Position numbers and translations under genes: made by a program
The notes under the pieces: generated by a model
Databases searched by the model: none
The model's input: the letters and a program-made list of their open reading frames with translations, nothing else
What the model was told of the DNA's origin: nothing
Shown: positions 61,270-64,000 of the stretch, piece after piece
Numbering within the stretch: position 1 is the first letter of the stretch
Layout: every line of letters starts with the position of its first letter
Origin: Torreya grandis
Lineage: Eukaryota > Streptophyta > Pinopsida > Cupressales > Taxaceae
Reading direction: 5' to 3'
Assembly: GCA_037957365.1 (NCBI GenBank)
Contig: JARHVA010002373.1
Span: forward strand, 1,823,501 to 1,887,500
Length of the DNA: 64,000 bases

Positions 61270-61900
61270 GGAAACTTTTGATATGCTTATCGCTGATTGA
61301 AAGGGATAAATAAAAAGGGTTTTGTAAGGTTTTGTAAGGTTAATATATTATTTCATCAACCAATAAAAGGAAATGTTTAGACTAAATCCTTCAAAATAAT
61401 AGAAACATTGATGATTTTTTAGAATCACTTATGGATCCACTCTACTAAGGTAAGATGCTCAATTTATTTGTGCACAATAACCTTCTTCCACAAGCTATCT
61501 TGAGAAATGAATATCCATAAAACCCTAGTAGCTAAGACTTTGCTAATAAAATGAATGATTTTCAAACTCCAACCTCCTTATTCCTTTTAATTTGAAATAT
61601 GTTTGTCTTTAGCTAGTGTAATGCCTTATTTATCCCTTTTACCTATCCATATAAATTTAAATCACCTCTTCCTAATCTTCTCCAAAACCCTCATAGGGAT
61701 ATGTACCAAACCATACCAATATGCAAGAGTAGTTTCTAAGAATTAATTAATAAGAGTCAATCTCCCCTCAAAAGGATAACAACCTAATACACCACAAGTT
61801 TATTCTCTTATCTATATTTACCACTATCCAATCCCAATCCTATTTCACATAAGTATTTGGCTTAAACACAAAGCCCAAAATTTTATCCCTACCTGAAGAT
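61270..61900 (-). pseudogene. LINE ORF2 C-terminal region, decayed
   Basis: Minus strand: EGRLTLINSFLE-like start (GRLTLIN), YWYGLVHIPMRVLEKIRKR, FKFIWIGKRDK and GGWSLKIIHFISKVLATRVL. This is the conserved region following RT in plant LINE ORF2 proteins (family pattern GGRLTLI...P..V...I....FLW). Several stops are present. Confidence 0.82.
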
Positions 61901-61979
61901 CTATCTTAGTAAAAGGAATAATTTACATGATTTGTCTTTCTCATTATTTAAATGTAACATTAAAAACAAGGTAGACTTA

Positions 61980-62960
61980 TGAATATTTACCTCCATAATT
62001 GTAGCAATATAATAGGTCTCTAGAATATCCTTGAATATAGAGACATCCCTTATAGAACCATCACATTAAAATAATGCATCATAAAAAAATAAAAGATGGG
62101 TAAGAAATAATGAGATTCCCACTAAGATCCATTTGAGGGTCTAAATCCTCTTAGCATCCTTGATAAATCTACTTAGGCACTCTACTACCAAAAGGAAAAT
62201 AATTGGAGATAAGGTACAACCCTATTCAAACCATTTCCTAGGCTTGAAGAATTTAGAGGCTAAGCCATTGATAATATTAGAAAGATAAATTATAGTAATA
62301 CAACCCATAATACAATTGAAAACTTGTAAATTAAACCCAATATAAAAAATCATAATTTAAAGATACAACTAACTCTATCATAAGATTTGGATAAGTTCAA
62401 TTTAAACATAACCACACACAATTTTTTAAGTTTAATTGAATGTAAACCTTATTGAGCCACTCCCATTGCATCATGAATCCATCTCCCATTGATAAATCCA
62501 AATTATTAAAAATATATGGAATCATAAAACAATCTTTTAATCCTTTGTCCTACTATCTTAATAATGATTTTATACATACAATTACACAAGGATATTAGCC
62601 TAAAGCCATCAAAATATTCTAGGCCATCATTTTTTGGTATCTTGGCAATAAAAGTAGAATTGATTTCCTTGGAAATTATCCATGTAACTTTAGTCTCATA
62701 AACCATCCTAAGAAAGTGTTCCTCAACCAAATCATAAAATCCTTAGAATAATTCCAAAGTCCACCCATTCAAACCCAAAATTTTGCTCTTTTGAAATGAA
62801 GAGAGTTTTTTTTAAAAAAAATTATTCCTTAGATGCCTCCTTTAATAACATCTCATTACTTTAAAGCTTAGGGAATAAATTAGTAAGCATTAGTATCTTT
62901 TACAAAGTTTCCCTTTCTAGTTCTTTAAACAAATTCTTCAAGTGATTTACACCCAAATCA
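61980..62960 (-). pseudogene. LINE ORF2 reverse transcriptase, decayed
   Basis: The open frame 62506-62730 reads INSTFIAKIPKNDGLEYFDG and FRLISLCNCMYKIIIKIVGQ, the hallmark LINE RT stretch (NSTFI..IPK, FRPISLCN). Further on, CTLSPIIFLLVVECLSRFIK and HLLFFYDALF correspond to the GCPLSP and F(A/V)DD boxes. The catalytic Asp pair is changed (FYDA). Stops are frequent. Confidence 0.88.
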
Positions 62961-63379
62961 ACTAGCTCATTAAAGGACCTAGCTTTATATCCACCTCTTT
63001 AGGAATCTCTTAGATAGTATTTATTTTCTTCCTATGGTTGGAATAATAATTGAATAATTTTTTATTTTCATCACCAACTTCCAACCAAATTTCCTTACTT
63101 TTCATTCTCCATTTTTCCTCTCAAGATAATAATATTTTACTTCTCTTTTTATCCAATTTTCTAATTATTGCTTTAACATCCTCATTGTAAACACTCTCAA
63201 CCACAATAGCATAGAATGCAGCTATATCTCTCCCAATTTAAGAAATAACATGATCCAATAGTCTTGATTTATTAAATTCCCAAATTAATATAACAAACTT
63301 CACCTCCCTTAAGTTTTTGGCATATTGTAAATAAAATAAACTCCTAAAAATATTTTTAGACTCTTTCCATTTAGATTTG

Positions 63380-64000
63380 ACCAAGGACTAAAATTATCCA
63401 TCCTCCAACCAAGAGGATTAAATTTAAAGGGACATGGTGATTTACGTACCTTAGTGCCAAGTTAAATCAGAATGGGAAAGTGATATTAATCACTACATCT
63501 TTGAACTCAATATCTAATTCTTTCTCCCTCAACCATGATATCCTCTAAGACTAAAAACCTATTAAACATATTTACAATCACCAGTCCTATTATTCTTTCA
63601 AGTAAGATTTTTTTTATAAGCTCAACATCCACCAACACTACCTCCTCTAATTTATGCAAAGAATATCTAACTAGAGTGTTAGTTCTTATTACTATCCTCC
63701 CAACCTCATATTTGTTTAAAGCAAAATTTAAATCTCCTCCCAAGATAAGGATATAATTATTTAAAAAATCCAAGGCCATTAGAGTTTCCAAAAACTATAT
63801 TTTGTTCTTATCTGGACCATAAATATTAAACACTACAAAATAAATCCCCTTATCCATAGAATTAAAATAAATCTAAGGCCATTAGAGTTTCTAAAAACTG
63901 CATTTTGATCTCATATGGCCCATAAATATTAACCACTACAAAAGAAATCCCTTTTTCTATAGAATTAAGTTGTGCTCCTCAACTAGAAACAAGCAAAATA
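63380..64000 (-). pseudogene. LINE ORF2 endonuclease domain, decayed
   Basis: The open frame 63507-63791 has FLNNYILILGGDLNFALNKY (the GDFN box of AP-endonuclease-like LINE nucleases), then YSLHKLEEVVLVDVELIKK and NMFNRFLVLED, corresponding to the domain's C-terminal half. VFNIYGP, upstream, corresponds to the VNVYAP box and is present twice because of a tandem duplication. This nuclease nicks target DNA to start target-primed reverse transcription; this copy is disrupted. Confidence 0.85.
63768..63972 (-). repeat. ~103-bp tandem duplication in the LINE endonuclease
   Basis: AAGGCCATTAGAGTTT is found at 63772 and again at 63875, with the following ~85 bases (CATAAATATTAA.CACTACAAAA, ATAGAATTAA) also repeated at the same spacing. 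Confidence 0.92.

Larger units (their letters stand above)
61270..64000 (-). mobile_element. LINE retrotransposon, 3' part (continues beyond the window)
   Basis: Minus-strand ORF2 relics appear in canonical order: endonuclease (64000-63380), reverse transcriptase (about 62960-61980) and C-terminal region (about 61900-61270). Its 5' end lies right of the window. No poly-A tail was identified near 61270. Confidence 0.85.

Overview
This is a stretch of repeat-dense nuclear DNA from a seed plant with a large genome. Every coding trace I can recognise belongs to plant transposable elements, apart from one captured fragment of a plant transcription factor gene (AP2/ERF). The sequence is AT-rich, lacks any intact host gene, and its LTR pairs are visibly diverged, so the insertions are old. 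That pattern (old, nested, slowly removed LTR elements plus LINEs) would fit a gymnosperm or another giant-genome plant, but the species assignment is inference.

Layout. 1-2260: TA microsatellite and a decayed RNase H-like LINE-type fragment. 2475-3051: a 43-bp tandem array running into a CACTA-transposon-like terminus. 3060-19560: a minus-strand Ty3/gypsy element (gypsy-1) split into three pieces (gag 18120-19560; gag zinc knuckles plus protease 8520-9623; protease end 3060-4153) by two later insertions. These are a 4.4-kb minus-strand Ty1/copia element (copia-1, 4154-8519) and an 8.5-kb plus-strand gypsy-type element with gag and protease but no visible RT (gypsy-4, 9624-18119).

19650-27528: a large minus-strand copia element (copia-2) with complete gag-pol remnants and a 2.45-kb 5' LTR but no recognisable 3' LTR. 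Its LTR cuts the reverse transcriptase of another minus-strand gypsy element (gypsy-2, Tat-like, with an extra RNase H upstream of RT; 27529-31064 and 44566 to about 45340). Gypsy-2 is in turn split inside gag by a 13.5-kb element with about 5.3-kb LTRs and an internal region carrying a decayed non-retroviral-looking ORF (LARD-like, 31065-44565).

47897-54671: a third minus-strand gypsy element (gypsy-3, Athila/Tat-like gag, RT, RNase H, integrase) with a 1.3-kb insertion inside RT. 54672-59333: a compact LTR element with 320-bp LTRs, a perfect 5-bp target duplication, PBS and PPT. Instead of retroviral genes its interior carries an intronless AP2/ERF domain pseudogene on the antisense strand. 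61270-64000: the 3' part of a minus-strand LINE (endonuclease, RT, C-terminal region), cut by the window end.

All coding regions are dead. Many in-frame stops sit where Gln, Arg or Trp would be expected, as C-to-T decay of methylated DNA would produce. The most interesting objects are the AP2/ERF-carrying LTR element, the giant-LTR element with its own unidentified ORF, the gag-protease-only gypsy-4, and the palindrome-rich segment inside copia-1.
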